Positions 35,862 to 49,318 of a DNA stretch of 64,000 nucleotides are shown piece after piece. Position 1 is the stretch's first letter. Each line of letters begins with the position of its first letter. Below the pieces are notes generated by a model. That model saw nothing but the letters and a program-made list of their open reading frames with translations, did not search any database and was not told the origin of the DNA. The stretch is from positions 1,114,549 through 1,178,548 of the forward strand of contig OY811978.1 in NCBI GenBank assembly GCA_963681505.1, written 5' to 3'. The position numbers and the translations under genes were made by a program. This DNA is from Eunapius fragilis. Lineage: Eukaryota; Porifera; Demospongiae; Spongillida; Spongillidae.

Positions 35862-38800
35862 TTAATGATTTGCAACTAAAGCGGATGATGGTGACGGGAG
35901 AGTGGCCTGGGGCTGAGCTGAATTGGTTATAAAATTGGAACGGTCCTACACAAAATAATAGTTGTAAGATGTTGCTATTAGCAACAATGGTCGTCATTAC
36001 CTCCTGGTCTTCCAATGATCCACTGGGCTTGCCATCTTCATCGCTGAAGGTAATCACCATGTTTGGAGGGAGACAAAAACATAAAGTGGGGGGAGGAGGA
36101 GTGGGCGTGGCTTAGGGTTAGGGGTGTGGCAGAGATGTGCTCACTAATGAGGCTGTCCACTTACAAAGATGTCTCTGAGTGGTTGCAGCTATGGACCTTC
36201 AATGGTGATGAAGGAGATGCATCAGCCCCTTCTAATTCATTGCCACGATGTGGAGCATATGTTGGCTGTATGCGAGGGCTATATACAGATAAAAAGTTGG
36301 CAATGAAAACCTTAGAAACCATCCCACTGCTAAATATCTAACCTGAGTGTTGCCCAATAACTAAGAGCCACATACTCTGCAGAGGTGTGTGTGTCTGTCT
36401 CTTCTCCTGGGCAGAAGGTGAGATATTCAAAGCATAGCAGTACTTGATCAGGAGGAGCTTCCCACACTTACCCCTCATCCTTCTCCTCCTACTCCTACAC
36501 CAGTGCACCAGGATACCTGTAGCTCCAGTATAATAGATCACAATGACCACGACAAGCACACTAGGTCCAACTGCTGCATGCAGAGAAAAGCATTAACTGA
36601 TCGCAATCTGTAAACAGCTATGTGTGTGTGCGTGTATGTGTGCACATATTGATGATGATGTAATGGTGTATACACGAATGTGTGTACAGGTCATAACGTA
36701 ACTGGTGCACACATGAACGTGCACACATGACTGGTCACATGTAAAGGCTACACACAGAGGCAATGCTGGCGTATTGTAATGGTAGAGACTACTATTTGGT
36801 GGAGCCAGAATAATTTATTTTAACTAACTGACAACTGTATACAACAACTAGATGAGCCTGGCCCGGCCTGTATGTCAGCCTATGATATTGAGTGATTCTC
36901 TGTCTTGAAAATGACCCACTTCACAATTTGCAAAAGTCTCAAGATCATTAAATTGAAGATTTAAAATGTGCAAGGGCAATGAATGCCCCACCCCTTTCCG
37001 TGACCCAAAATATGGGAATAAGTTCTCGTTGGCAGAGAAAACTGATACAGTTGGTGGTTAGTATCAGTATGGTATGATGAACACCGTTTTGCAAACAGAT
37101 GAACATAAACACAATTTCCCGACACATTGTCACACCCACTGTGCATACACACAAGACTGACCTATGGCAACAATTCTGTTGTCTGATGCCATGGGGCTTT
37201 CAGATGTACCTGAACCTATGATGATTCTAATAAAAGCACACTCAACAGTTCATCGTGACATTACCTGGTGTTGCATCACTAGTACTGTTATTTGAGACTG
37301 ATACATCTAAACGTGAACAAAATCACCTTAATGAGAACCTTGTTACCATGGCAACACACAACTAGCTCACCTGGAGAACTGGTGATCGTTAGATTAGTGC
37401 CGACATTATAAATGGTGGTAGGAGGTGATGGTAGGTCTGAACAGCGTAACAGTAGAGGAGAGAAAGCTGTGGTAATCCCAAAACATCCCCATGCCAACAT
37501 ACTTCAACAGTGTAAGGTGTACAATGATGCTATGATTCGGCCTGATTCTGGTGAGTTAATATCAATGGTGCAAGGAACTAAAACATGATTATTATATAAT
37601 TAAATGACCGTGGTCTTATTTCTGTGTGAGATCGACAATCCAAGGTGTTATTATGTTTCTATTTAAAGACTACCTATGCATTCCTTGCACAACAGAGACA
37701 GCGGAAGGAGATTTCTAACGGAAGCCAATGGGGGGGGGGGGGGATGGGAAGGGGATAAATATGTAATGGTGTGGGTGTGGGAGGGGTAGCATAGGCTTTC
37801 ATGCAAATTGTCCAAGTGGTCAGTCTGCTTGGAGTGCTCAAACATGTTGGCAGCATTAAAGGATTCGCGAATACTAATTTTTGCCTGAAACATGAACCGA
37901 GAGAGCAGGTCCGGCAATCCCTACCACCCCCTGCCCCTCCCCCCCCCCCCCCCCCCCATGGTCCACTAATGTCATTGCCTCCCCCCACCCACACCACTGC
38001 TTACCTAGCACAGTGAAGAGGGACGGTCCACTTCTGCCACTCTGGCTCACACATGTGACATTAGTGTTGTTGAACAGCGGCAATCCAGGAATCTTCAGTG
38101 ACCTTACGGATGGAATGGATGGAGACTCTACATCCGTTAGTCCATAATTCCCATAGGGTGTGATATTACTGCTGCCGTTCAGTTCAAAATGTGTGAATCT
38201 ATCATCATCTCCAAAGGAGCAGTTGTATACTTGCTGTCCCCCAGTGAGGACGGCCACAGGACCCTTGGGGTTAAGGTCCACACCTGGGGTTGACCATGAC
38301 ATGCTATGGATGTTACAGTGAGCTTTGCTATTTGCTGGACACACACAAACACGCACATAAACACACACAGACACAGACACAGACACACACAAACACACAT
38401 GCACAAACACAAACATACATGCACAACGCATAAACAAATACACAAACACAAACACACATGCACACACACAAACACACACACGCATACGTACCCACATACA
38501 CCTACAAACACAAAGTATGCACACATTGCTTACAAGTACCACTTCCCCTGTGCCCCCCATCAGATAAGACTACATGCATGTATATGCACTCTTAAGTGCT
38601 ATGTTTATAGTACACATGTATAAGGTGATAAGAATACTTATACAACATGACATACATGCAACTGTCAGCTATCATCAGTGATATTTGAGTATTAAAAACA
38701 GACATCCCCAACAAATGACGGTGACCAGGGGGTCGTTTTAGATTAAATATGTCCAGGGGGGGGGGGGGGGGGGATGCGGGTAGTACTAGTATAAATGCCT

Positions 38801-39215
38801 GTTCCACTGTTCCGAGGTGTCCGGGCTACTCTTGGGGATGGGGGAAGAGTCTTCTCCCTATACGCTTCACCTGAGGTGGTTTTTAATATACTGTCCCGGG
38901 GGTTAATACGTTGCCATCTGTAGGGGTGCATATTTAAATGATGGACTAGCCCATTGCACCAGCGTTTTAGCCATCGGGAAGGACCCTTATATGCGTCGAA
39001 AGTTCGTGTTTGCGTTAACATGTTGATCCACGCGATAATTAGGTCTATTTAATCGATCAACGCCTAGTTAACAACATTATCAAGTGCTAAATACAGGCGG
39101 CACACAGAGGGTACACGGGGGTACACAGAGGGTACGCAATCTGTCGCCTACCTTTGCAAATATAAATAGCTATACACGCGATCATCGCTATCCAGGTCAC
39201 GCAAGAAGCTGCCAT
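35862..39215 (-). CDS. Receptor gene 5 (copy A): signal, Ig-like, membrane segment, tail
   Basis: Nine exons on the minus strand: signal 39152-39215 (MAASCVTWIAMIACIA); Ig-like 38005-38334 (110 codons, VYNCSFGDD and NVTCVSQSG supply the Cys pair); linkers 37371-37436, 37265-37306 and 37162-37215; membrane exon 36472-36573 (SVLVVVIVIYYTGATGILVHW then a basic RSRRRRMR); tail 36165-36406, 36001-36043 and 35862-35945 to a TAA. Phases fit at every junction except for one extra A near 36337, which shifts the tail frame. Copy B lacks that base and reads through, so I treat it as a sequence error. The membrane exon acceptor is a tandem NAGNAG. The tail carries EYVALSYW. Starts 824 bp from divergent gene 6. 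Confidence 0.78.
38340..38500. repeat. CA-rich microsatellite
   Basis: Imperfect ACACAAACACAC repeat upstream of the Ig acceptor of receptor gene 5. On the minus strand it is a GT-rich intron end. Copy B equivalent at about 48445-48605. Confidence 0.9.
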
Positions 39216-40039
39216 ACCCGTTATCAATCGGCGCCAGACACGTGAATTTAGTAGAGGTCATAGTTCACGATATGATGCAATTACTTGGGGGGGGGGGATG
39301 GTTGTTAGATTAGTGCTGACATTTTCACGCACGGGAGGTGATGATTATGTTGCGTCTGAACACAGCAGAAGAGAGAAGGCCATAGCTTTCACCGTTTCAC
39401 GTACCAACAAGGTAGTATAATACTTCCCTTCAACAGTGTAAGGTGCAATGAAGAAGCCTGATCTGGTTTGCCAACTGCGAATTTAAATTTTAAAATGACC
39501 ATACATAATTTTTTTCTCTGATCTACAATCCGGTATTGTAACGTTTCATCTCTTCATACCCAGTAAAGGGTTTCTAATGGGGGAGCCTATATGAATGTCG
39601 CGGGTGTGAAAGGTCACGGTAGTGCAAGTTTTCATGCTGATTATCTAATAGTCTGAAAATACCTGTAGGTGGTGGTCCAATCAGACTCAGTAGTTCTTTG
39701 TGATGCGATCAAAGATACGCTTCATGCGCTTGCGGCCGGGTGCTAATATAAGCAGTGTAGAGTTGTTATACGACGACGAGTGAATAAGATGGTATGCCTA
39801 TATACATAACTAGACAACATTTCGGTAAAGTCCTCGGGCTCGGTTCAGTCGTTATATAGTTATTGACACGCATATCGGGGAATTTCCCTTGGTTTCCCCC
39901 TTGGTTTCCCCCCCCCCCCTACTCTAATATCTATGGTTTCCCGTCTATTTAAAATAGCATTTTGGAGGCAGCTATTAACATACCAGGCTTTTGTATTAAT
40001 TATGCAGCGTTGCGTTGGTGATTGAGACTATGTGTCAAA
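39216..40039. promoter_or_regulatory. Shared intergenic region of divergent receptor genes 5 and 6
   Basis: The 824 bp between the proposed start codons of minus-strand gene 5 and plus-strand gene 6 must hold both promoters if both models are right. No clear TATA box or named element was recognised. It also holds a decayed copy of part of gene 5 (39295-39600). Copy B equivalent is 49319-50142. Confidence 0.4.
39295..39600 (-). pseudogene. Decayed duplicate of gene 5 linker region
   Basis: Blocks such as GTTAGATTAGTGC, GACATT, GGAGGTGATG and CTTCAACAGTGTAAGGTG match 37386-37520 in order and orientation. The splice sites and frame of the linker exon are not kept, so it is a relic. Also at about 49395-49705. 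Confidence 0.6.
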
Positions 40040-40374
40040 ATGAGGTGAGAACTCATGTGTCTGTAAACATATCATCTCGCTATAAATTTTTTAAAAGTTA
40101 AGACCTTTTCTCATGTAATACCATAGATACTATCTATGGTAATACTATAATCTACAGGCCAATAGCGTGGCCGTAACGTGAGCGTTCATGCAGCTCAATC
40201 GCTTGGCGTTACGCCGATAAACACGGCGTTTATTAGTACAGAATAGACAAAGAGGTGGCTCTTGTACATGGCTTACATTTCCTTCTTCTCGTGCGCAGGG
40301 TCTGGACTGTCGTGATCAGCTTGGTCTGCATATCACCTATTGCAGGTAATATTGTGTGTGTGTATGTGTGTGTG

Positions 40375-40435
<61 letters not shown>

Positions 40436-43400
40436 GGCGGATACAGGATTTCAGAAAAGGGGGGGTTGCTAATTAATATTCATGAAGCGGGGGAGGGGGT
40501 CTGGGGCTCCGCCCCAGCCACCAACGCTTTTTTATTATATCATGCGCAAATCATTACATAACGTCGCCTTGTCGTTTGTTTGCTCGCAGAGCTGCAGTTG
40601 TGTTACGAATTTCAGCCATCTTTATAATTCTTAATTGTTACTAATGATAACTATTCATTACGGGTTTGAAAGTGGGGTTGCAACCTCTCCAACCCCCCCC
40701 TCCCCCCCCCGGATCCGCCTCTGTTATTGTGTGTGCGTGCGCGCGTGTGTTGTGTGTGTGTGTTGTATGTGTGTGACAGTATGTGCATGCTTGTGCGTCT
40801 AGCTAGTAATTCCCTAAGCATTGCATTTGGTCATCTCTGCGATCTTTGCTCACGTGATGGATAATGACCCCAGACATGCTTTGTGACTATTAATATTTAT
40901 GACCCACAACACACACACATGCATGAACACACACACACAGCATGAACACCCTCACACACCCACACACACATGCACGAACACCCACACACACACAGCATGA
41001 ACACTCACACACACCCACACACACATGCATCCCACACACACACATGCATGAACACACCTCACAGCATGAACACTCACACACACCCACACACACATGCATG
41101 AACACCCACACACACACATGCATGGCAACCCTTGTGTAACCCCTGCACCCCCTGTGGAAGCTTTGAAAACCCCTGTGGAATTTGTGGAAACCTCTGCACT
41201 AACCCCTGCACCCCTGTGGAAACCTCTGCATCTCCTGTGGAAGCTGTGGAAATGACTGCACCCCTGTGGAAGCTGTGAAAACACCAGCACCCCCCTGTGG
41301 AAGCTGTGGAAACCCCTGCATCCCCTGTGGAAGCTGTGGAAACCTCTGCATCTCCTGTGGAAGCTGTGGAAATGACTGCACCCCTTGTGGAAGCTATGAA
41401 ACACCAGCACCCCTTGTGGAAGCTGTGGAAACCCCTGCATCCCCTGTGGAAGCTGTGGAAACCCCTATAATCACTTCTACTTCAGAAACAGGTAAGAGCA
41501 TGCAAAAAAGGTGTGGTTTGTGGAGCAGTGGGTGTGGTAATTGTAGAATGATGTAACAGGAAATAAGTGGATATATGGCTTGCACACTTTCACAGTTTAA
41601 AATTTAGTATTAACCCTGTAAGTTATGGCATATCTTACCTTCACTACCACCCCACTCTCTTTATGCTCCTTCTCCTCCCCATCCCTCCCCCTCTCTCCCT
41701 ATCCCTCCCCTTCCACCCCTCCCTTTCTCCCCCTCCCCCTTCCTCCCCCCCCCCCCCTCCTCTCTCTCTCCTAGGAGACTGGACGTGCAATGTAAGTTGA
41801 CAATAATATTGTTTCCATGCAACCATACCTTCCATTTGGTTGTATGTGCAGGCCTCTGCCCTCTAATGTCTATTTGCATCCTATAATGTGTACAATGGTA
41901 CACAAATTACTCCTTTCATTTTGCCTGCATTATATCTCATACCAGCAGTGAGCATTTTACACAACTTGTGAAAATCTATACCCCCTATGATGGTGTTAAC
42001 TTGTGGTTAAGTGTGTCATGAATATGCTAATTTTGGCTAATTGGAATAACAACTCTTAATTCTGTTATCTATAGCACTGCAGAACACTGCAAAAGTTAGA
42101 GATTAAAACAAACATGATGGAACATTCTCAATAAGTCAAATTTATCCACATAGTTGGTTTTGTATGTACATCAAACAAATGCTGTTCCTTTTTGGTAACC
42201 ACTTTTACAGTCATATGCTCTAATTTGTGTACGCCTGTACACATATTACATTGCTTCACTATAGTAGTATACTGTTTTCAAATGAGTACTGAAAGTGATA
42301 GAGGGCATGATGTAGTAACTATATAATATGAAATTATTCATGTGGTTGTATCAGGAAAGTTTTGCAGTAAAATGTGTACAGGTGTACACAAATTAGTCTA
42401 TGTAGGAAAATGATGTTCAATGCAAAAGAATCTTGCAAATTCAATCACTTGTGTATCAAAAAACAGCAACAATGCTAAATGTTCATGTTAGTATCACTCC
42501 ATCATCTCAGGGCAGACTGCTGCTTTAGGTTTTGAGGTTTTACTCCTTCACTCCTACTTGCACTTCCTCTACCTCTACTTGCACTTCCTCTACCTCTACT
42601 TTCACTTCCTCAAGCTCTACTTGCACTTCCTCTACTCTACTTGCACTTCCTCTACCTCTACTTTCACTTCCTCAAGCTCTACTTGCACTTCCCTACCATG
42701 ACTCTTTCACTATTTGCCCTTCAGTGCTTGCGCCTCCACTATTTGCACCTCCACCATTTGTGCCTCCACTATTCGAGCCTTCAGTGCTCGTGCCTCCACT
42801 ATTCGCGCCTCCGCCATTTGTGCCTCCACTATTTGTGCCTCCGCTATTCGAGCCGTCAGCTCGATCGTGCCTCCTCTGCTCGTGCCTCCACTATTCGCGC
42901 CTCCTCCATTTGTGCCTCCACTATTCGAGCCTTCAGTGCTCGTGCCTCCTCTACTCGCGCCTCCACTATTCGCGCCTCCACTATTTTCACCTCCACTATT
43001 CGAGCCTTCAGTCTTGCTCTGCGTACACGTACACCTCAGTAACATGCGCAAAGTTTTCTTTGTTTTTCTAATGTGGTTTATTTGTTAGATAACAATCAAA
43101 TGATTTGAATTAATAGTGACCATCATTAATAATCTGTTGTGTACTCAGATATTAATTTTTGAATGACAAATGTGATTACTTACAAAGATAAGGTAGGGTA
43201 AGTAATTTGTGCTCCCCTGTACACATATTACCCAATATGTGTACAGGTGTACACACGGATGCAAATAGACACTAAGAAGAGAGGTGGTGAGATATCCGAC
43301 CATGTTATGGACCAGCCTGTTGCAGAACATGCCACTAATCCATTTCAACAATGTGCAGAAAACTTGCCTACACCAGTGGTTAGTTATACACTAATTAGGG

Positions 43401-43615
43401 TCATAACCTTAATAGTTAGGTGTGGCTGCCTATCTGCATGCCGAGGTTATATTTATTAACTTTTTCTTTGAGTGCATTAATTGGAATAATTGGCACAGTG
43501 AACATGAATACAAAGCCAGATGTATGCATGCTCACAAAAGAATATATAAATATATAATTATACATCCATAAATGCAGCCTAGCTTGTGTGTGTGTGTGTG
43601 TGTGTATGTGTGTGT

Positions 43616-43649
<34 letters not shown>

Positions 43650-43734
43650 CTAATATATGATCTCTGGTGTATGTGTGTGTGTTAATTACATCATTGCATC
43701 TTTTTGTTATAGGTAAGTGAGGGCAAAGGCCCAC
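40040..43734 (+). CDS. Gene 6 (copy A), cut by the assembly gap
   Basis: Copy A of the gene described at 50143-54004. Seen here: ATGAG exon 40040-40044, signal exon 40299-40345, repeat exon to about 41491, tail exon 43247-43378, and the first 22 bases of the next exon (from 43713) before the N run. Indels break the repeat exon frame in this copy, so copy B should be used to judge the protein. Confidence 0.5.
40363..40434. repeat. (GT)n microsatellite
   Basis: About 35 GT dinucleotides directly after the signal exon donor of gene 6 (copy A); copy B at about 50458-50537. Confidence 0.95.
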
Positions 43735-43934
43735 NNNNNNNNNNNNNNNNNNNNNNNNNNNNNNNNNNNNNNNNNNNNNNNNNNNNNNNNNNNNNNNNNN
43801 NNNNNNNNNNNNNNNNNNNNNNNNNNNNNNNNNNNNNNNNNNNNNNNNNNNNNNNNNNNNNNNNNNNNNNNNNNNNNNNNNNNNNNNNNNNNNNNNNNNN
43901 NNNNNNNNNNNNNNNNNNNNNNNNNNNNNNNNNN
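43735..43934. other. Assembly gap of exactly 200 N
   Basis: A round-number run of N is a scaffolding placeholder, not a measured gap. Both sides carry the same 9.9-kb sequence, so the true distance is probably negative (contigs overlap). Confidence 0.98.
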
Positions 43935-44448
43935 CATGGGCACAGTAGTTAGAACAAAACGTAATCATATTCGTCATGACCATTGCCTACTTACCACCCC
44001 CAGCTGCCATTGCCTACTTACCACCCCCAGCTGCCATTGCCTACTTACCACCCCCAGCTGCCATTGCCTACTTACCACCCCCAGATGCTTGCAATATTCC
44101 TACCCTCCCTCCACCAACCCTCCCTCCAACCATACTGATGCAGGATTTATGAGGATGGGGGAAAATGATTGTCTGAGCACTGCGATCCCTCCATAGAGAT
44201 GGATCAGAAGCTTTGCTTTCAAAAGCTTTTTTAAAAACTATTGACTTTACATGGAGTACAATCATAAGGGTCTGGCAGGTACTAGGAACAATCTCAACTT
44301 GTCATGAAGAAATATCCTGTTCTCCACATCATTCGTATTCACACCCATAAGTACCTCCCCCTCCTTCATCTGCCACTAATGGGATGTCCAGCACATCTCA
44401 ATGGAGTGGAGGTGGAGAGGGAGATGGTGAGCATGGCTACCCCTCAGT

Positions 44449-45263
44449 CCACATAGAGAGATGGTGGGCTACCTCAGTCCACATAGAGAGATGGTGGACT
44501 ACCTCAGTCCACATAGGGAGATGGTGGGCTACCTCAGTCCACATAGGGAGATGGTGTACTACCTCAGTCCACATAGAGAGATGGTGGACTACCTCAGTCC
44601 ACATAGGGAGATGGTGGGCTACCTCAGTCCACATAGGGAGATGGTGGACTACCTCAGTCCACATAGGGAGATGGTGGGCTACCCCTCAGTCCACATAGAG
44701 AGATGGTGGACTACCTCAGTCCACATAGGGAGATGGTGGGCTACCTCAGTCCACATAGGGAGATGGTGGACTACCTCAGTCCACATAGGGAGATGGTGAC
44801 TACCTCAGTCCACATAGGGAGATGGTGGACTACCTCAGTCCACATGGGGAGATGGTGGACTACCTCAGTCCACATAGGGAGATGGTGGACTGCCTCAGTC
44901 CACATGGGGAGATGGTGGACTACCTCAGTCCACATAGGGAGATGGTGGACTACCTCAGTCCACATAGGGAGATGGTGGGCTACCTCAGTCCACATAGGGA
45001 GATGGTGGACTACCTCAGTCCACATAGGGAGATGGTGGGCTACCTCAGTCCACATAGGGAGATGGTGGACTACCTCAGTCCACATGGGGAGATGGTGGGC
45101 TACCTCAGTCCTCATAGGGAGATGGTGGACTACCTCAGTCCACATAGGGAGATGGTGGGCCACCTCAGTCCACATGGGGAGATGGTGGACTACCTCAGTC
45201 CACATGGGGAGATGGTGGACTACCTCAGTCCTCATAGGGAGATGGTGGACTACCTCAGTCCAC
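44449..45263. repeat. 30-bp minisatellite, about 27 copies (copy B)
   Basis: Same array as 34350-35165, with the same variant order. One base is missing near 44799 (GGTGACTACC instead of GGTGGACTACC), close to this contig's tip. Confidence 0.96.
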
Positions 45264-45962
45264 CATTGGAGCACATGGCTACAATCAGATTACATCATGG
45301 TGAGAGTACATGTGAGTGTGTTTGTGTGTGCATGGGTGTATGTGTGGACATCTGTTTCATGTCTGGCAGTTGGCCATTCAATTATCAAATATCCCATCTG
45401 CTACAAATTCATTGTGTTATGAAATAAAAACCGCTCCTTCCATTTCATCTATGGCCTCACCCTCACAAGCCACACACACACATGCATGATGTAATATCCC
45501 AAGGAATGAGGGAGTTATGTATACACACACCACACACAATGCACACCTCACCCACAAATGCACATACAACTACACACAACACACATACACACCACACCAC
45601 TACACATACATGCATGCACATACATACTATAGTGATGGTGAGGGGGAAGGGAAGGAGGTTATGAAGACAATTCCCAGCCCCCCCCCCCCCCCCCCCCACC
45701 CTCTTTAGACATTAAAATATCAGAGGTGATATTGATTGCCTGGGGTCCTGCTCAGTTAGCTGTCATCCTTTGAGGTGGCTGGCTTTGGTCCTGTAGCTTA
45801 TGATCATACAGTCCCCAACCTGTGCTTATGCCAACATGGATGAACGCTAGGACCAATCTCAACACACCATGATGAAGTGGCCGTTAGATACTCATGGCTA
45901 TATGTAGTTAAAGGATGCACAGAAGTAATTAAATAATGAACACACAGATGAAGAAATGGCTG

Positions 45963-48900
45963 TTAATGATTTGCAACTAAAGCGGATGATGGTGACGGGA
46001 GAGTGGCCTGGGGCTGAGCTGAATTGGTTATAAAATTGGAACGGTCCTACACAAAATAATAGTTGTAAGATGTTGCTATTAGCAACAATGGTCGTCATTA
46101 CCTCCTGGTCTTCCAATGATCCACTGGGCTTGCCATCTTCATCGCTGAAGGTAATCACCATGTTTGGAGGGAGACAAAAACATAAAGTGGGGGGAGGAGG
46201 AGTGGGCGTGGCTTAGGGTTAGGGGTGTGGCAGAGATGTGCTCACTAATGAGGCTGTCCACTTACAAAGATGTCTCTGAGTGGTTGCAGCTATGGACCTT
46301 CAATGGTGATGAAGGAGATGCATCAGCCCCTTCTAATTCATTGCCACGATGTGGAGCATATGTTGGCTGTATGCGAGGGCTATATACAGATAAAAAGTTG
46401 GCAATGAAAACCTTAGAAACCATCCCACTGCTAATATCTAACCTGAGTGTTGCCCAATAACTAAGAGCCACATACTCTGCAGAGGTGTGTGTGTCTGTCT
46501 CTTCTCCTGGGCAGAAGGTGAGATATTCAAAGCATAGCAGTACTTGATCAGGAGGAGCTTCCCACACTTACCCCTCATCCTTCTCCTCCTACTCCTACAC
46601 CAGTGCACCAGGATACCTGTAGCTCCAGTATAATAGATCACAATGACCACGACAAGCACACTAGGTCCAACTGCTGCATGCAGAGAAAAGCATTAACTGA
46701 TCGCAATCTGTAAACAGCTATGTGTGTGTGCGTGTATGTGTGCACATATTGATGATGATGTAATGGTGTATACACGAATGTGTGTACAGGTCATAACGTA
46801 ACTGGTGCACACATGAACGTGCACACATGACTGGTCACATGTAAAGGCTACACACAGAGGCAATGCTGGCGTATTGTAATGGTAGAGACTACTATTTGGT
46901 GGAGCCAGAATAATTTATTTTAACTAACTGACAACTGTATACAACAACTAGATGAGCCTGGCCCGGCCTGTATGTCAGCCTATGATATTGAGTGATTCTC
47001 TGTCTTGAAAATGACCCACTTCACAATTTGCAAAAGTCTCAAGATCATTAAATTGAAGATTTAAAATGTGCAAGGGCAATGAATGCCCCACCCCTTTCCG
47101 TGACCCAAAATATGGGAATAAGTTCTCGTTGGCAGAGAAAACTGATACAGTTGGTGGTTAGTATCAGTATGGTATGATGAACACCGTTTTGCAAACAGAT
47201 GAACATAAACACAATTTCCCGACACATTGTCACACCCACTGTGCATACACACAAGACTGACCTATGGCAACAATTCTGTTGTCTGATGCCATGGGGCTTT
47301 CAGATGTACCTGAACCTATGATGATTCTAATAAAAGCACACTCAACAGTTCATCGTGACATTACCTGGTGTTGCATCACTAGTACTGTTATTTGAGACTG
47401 ATACATCTAAACGTGAACAAAATCACCTTAATGAGAACCTTGTTACCATGGCAACACACAACTAGCTCACCTGGAGAACTGGTGATCGTTAGATTAGTGC
47501 CGACATTATAAATGGTGGTAGGAGGTGATGGTAGGTCTGAACAGCGTAACAGTAGAGGAGAGAAAGCTGTGGTAATCCCAAAACATCCCCATGCCAACAT
47601 ACTTCAACAGTGTAAGGTGTACAATGATGCTATGATTCGGCCTGATTCTGGTGAGTTAATATCAATGGTGCAAGGAACTAAAACATGATTATTATATAAT
47701 TAAATGACCGTGGTCTTATTTCTGTGTGAGATCGACAATCCAAGGTGTTATTATGTTTCTATTTAAAGACTACCTATGCATTCCTTGCACAACAGAGACA
47801 GCGGAAGGAGATTTCTAACGGAAGCCAATGGGGGGGGGGGGGATGGGAAGGGGATAAATATGTAATGGTGTGGGTGTGGGAGGGGTAGCATAGGCTTTCA
47901 TGCAAATTGTCCAAGTGGTCAGTCTGCTTGGAGTGCTCAAACATGTTGGCAGCATTAAAGGATTCGCGAATACTAATTTTTGCCTGAAACATGAACCGAG
48001 AGAGCAGGTCCGGCAATCCCTACCACCCCCTGCCCCTCCCCCCCCCCCCCCCCCCCCCCCCCATGGTCCACTAATGTCATTGCCTCCCCCCACCCACACC
48101 ACTGCTTACCTAGCACAGTGAAGAGGGACGGTCCACTTCTGCCACTCTGGCTCACACATGTGACATTAGTGTTGTTGAACAGCGGCAATCCAGGAATCTT
48201 CAGTGACCTTACGGATGGAATGGATGGAGACTCTACATCCGTTAGTCCATAATTCCCATAGGGTGTGATATTACTGCTGCCGTTCAGTTCAAAATGTGTG
48301 AATCTATCATCATCTCCAAAGGAGCAGTTGTATACTTGCTGTCCCCCAGTGAGGACGGCCACAGGACCCTTGGGGTTAAGGTCCACACCTGGGGTTGACC
48401 ATGACATGCTATGGATGTTACAGTGAGCTTTGCTATTTGCTGGACACACACAAACACGCACATAAACACACACAGACACAGACACAGACACACACAAACA
48501 CACATGCACAAACACAAACATACATGCACAACGCATAAACAAATACACAAACACAAACACACATGCACACACACAAACACACACACGCATACGTACCCAC
48601 ATACACCTACAAACACAAAGTATGCACACATTGCTTACAAGTACCACTTCCCCTGTGCCCCCCATCAGATAAGACTACATGCATGTATATGCACTCTTAA
48701 GTGCTATGTTTATAGTACACATGTATAAGGTGATAAGAATACTTATACAACATGACATACATGCAACTGTCAGCTATCATCAGTGATATTTGAGTATTAA
48801 AAACAGACATCCCCAACAAATGACGGTGACCAGGGGGTCGTTTTAGATTAAATATGTCCAGGGGGGGGGGGGGGGGATGCGGGTAGTACTAGTATAAATG

Positions 48901-49318
48901 CCTGTTCCACTGTTCCGAGGTGTCCGGGCTACTCTTGGGGATGGGGGAAGAGTCTTCTCCCTATACGCTTCACCTGAGGTGGTTTTTAATATACTGTCCC
49001 GGGGGTTAATACGTTGCCATCTGTAGGGGTGCATATTTAAATGATGGACTAGCCCATTGCACCAGCGTTTTAGCCATCGGGAAGGACCCTTATATGCGTC
49101 GAAAGTTCGTGTTTGCGTTAACATGTTGATCCACGCGATAATTAGGTCTATTTAATCGATCAACGCCTAGTTAACAACATTATCAAGTGCTAAATACAGG
49201 CGGCACACAGAGGGTACACGGGGGTACACAGAGGGTACGCAATCTGTCGCCTACCTTTGCAAATATAAATAGCTATACACGCGATCATCGCTATCCAGGT
49301 CACGCAAGAAGCTGCCAT
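45963..49318 (-). CDS. Receptor gene 5 (copy B): best-reading version, 341 residues
   Basis: Same gene as at 35862-39215, with an unbroken frame. Exons: 49255-49318 signal; 48110-48439 Ig-like; 47471-47536, 47365-47406 and 47262-47315 linkers; 46572-46673 membrane segment; 46266-46506, 46102-46144 and 45963-46046 tail and stop. The exon lengths sum to 1026 bases (342 codons with the stop). Ig-like, Ser/Thr/Pro linker, one helix and a tail of about 120 residues give a single-pass receptor with no FN3, unlike genes 1 and 2. The domain was assigned from the two Cys contexts and spacing; the usual core Trp is not evident, so the Ig call is moderate. Confidence 0.8.

Larger units (their letters stand above)
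33836..43734. repeat. Overlap block, copy A (left contig end)
   Basis: Matches 43935-53851 in the same order and orientation over its full length. Copy A ends exactly at the N gap. Differences are mainly single-base indels, many in homopolymers, with clusters near the contig tip (40.8-43.2 kb). Probably the same locus as copy B. Confidence 0.92.

Noticed and set aside
40740..41130. Possible His/Thr-rich or Cys/Val-rich protein
   Set aside because: CA/GT-rich simple sequence without an acceptor or start.
42532..43088. ORFs rich in Ser/Thr, Pro/Phe or Gly/Asn in the copy A minisatellites
   Set aside because: Several frames are open on both strands and none links to splice sites; kept only as a repeat.
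43579..44196. ORFs running through the N gap
   Set aside because: Translation across unknown bases is meaningless.
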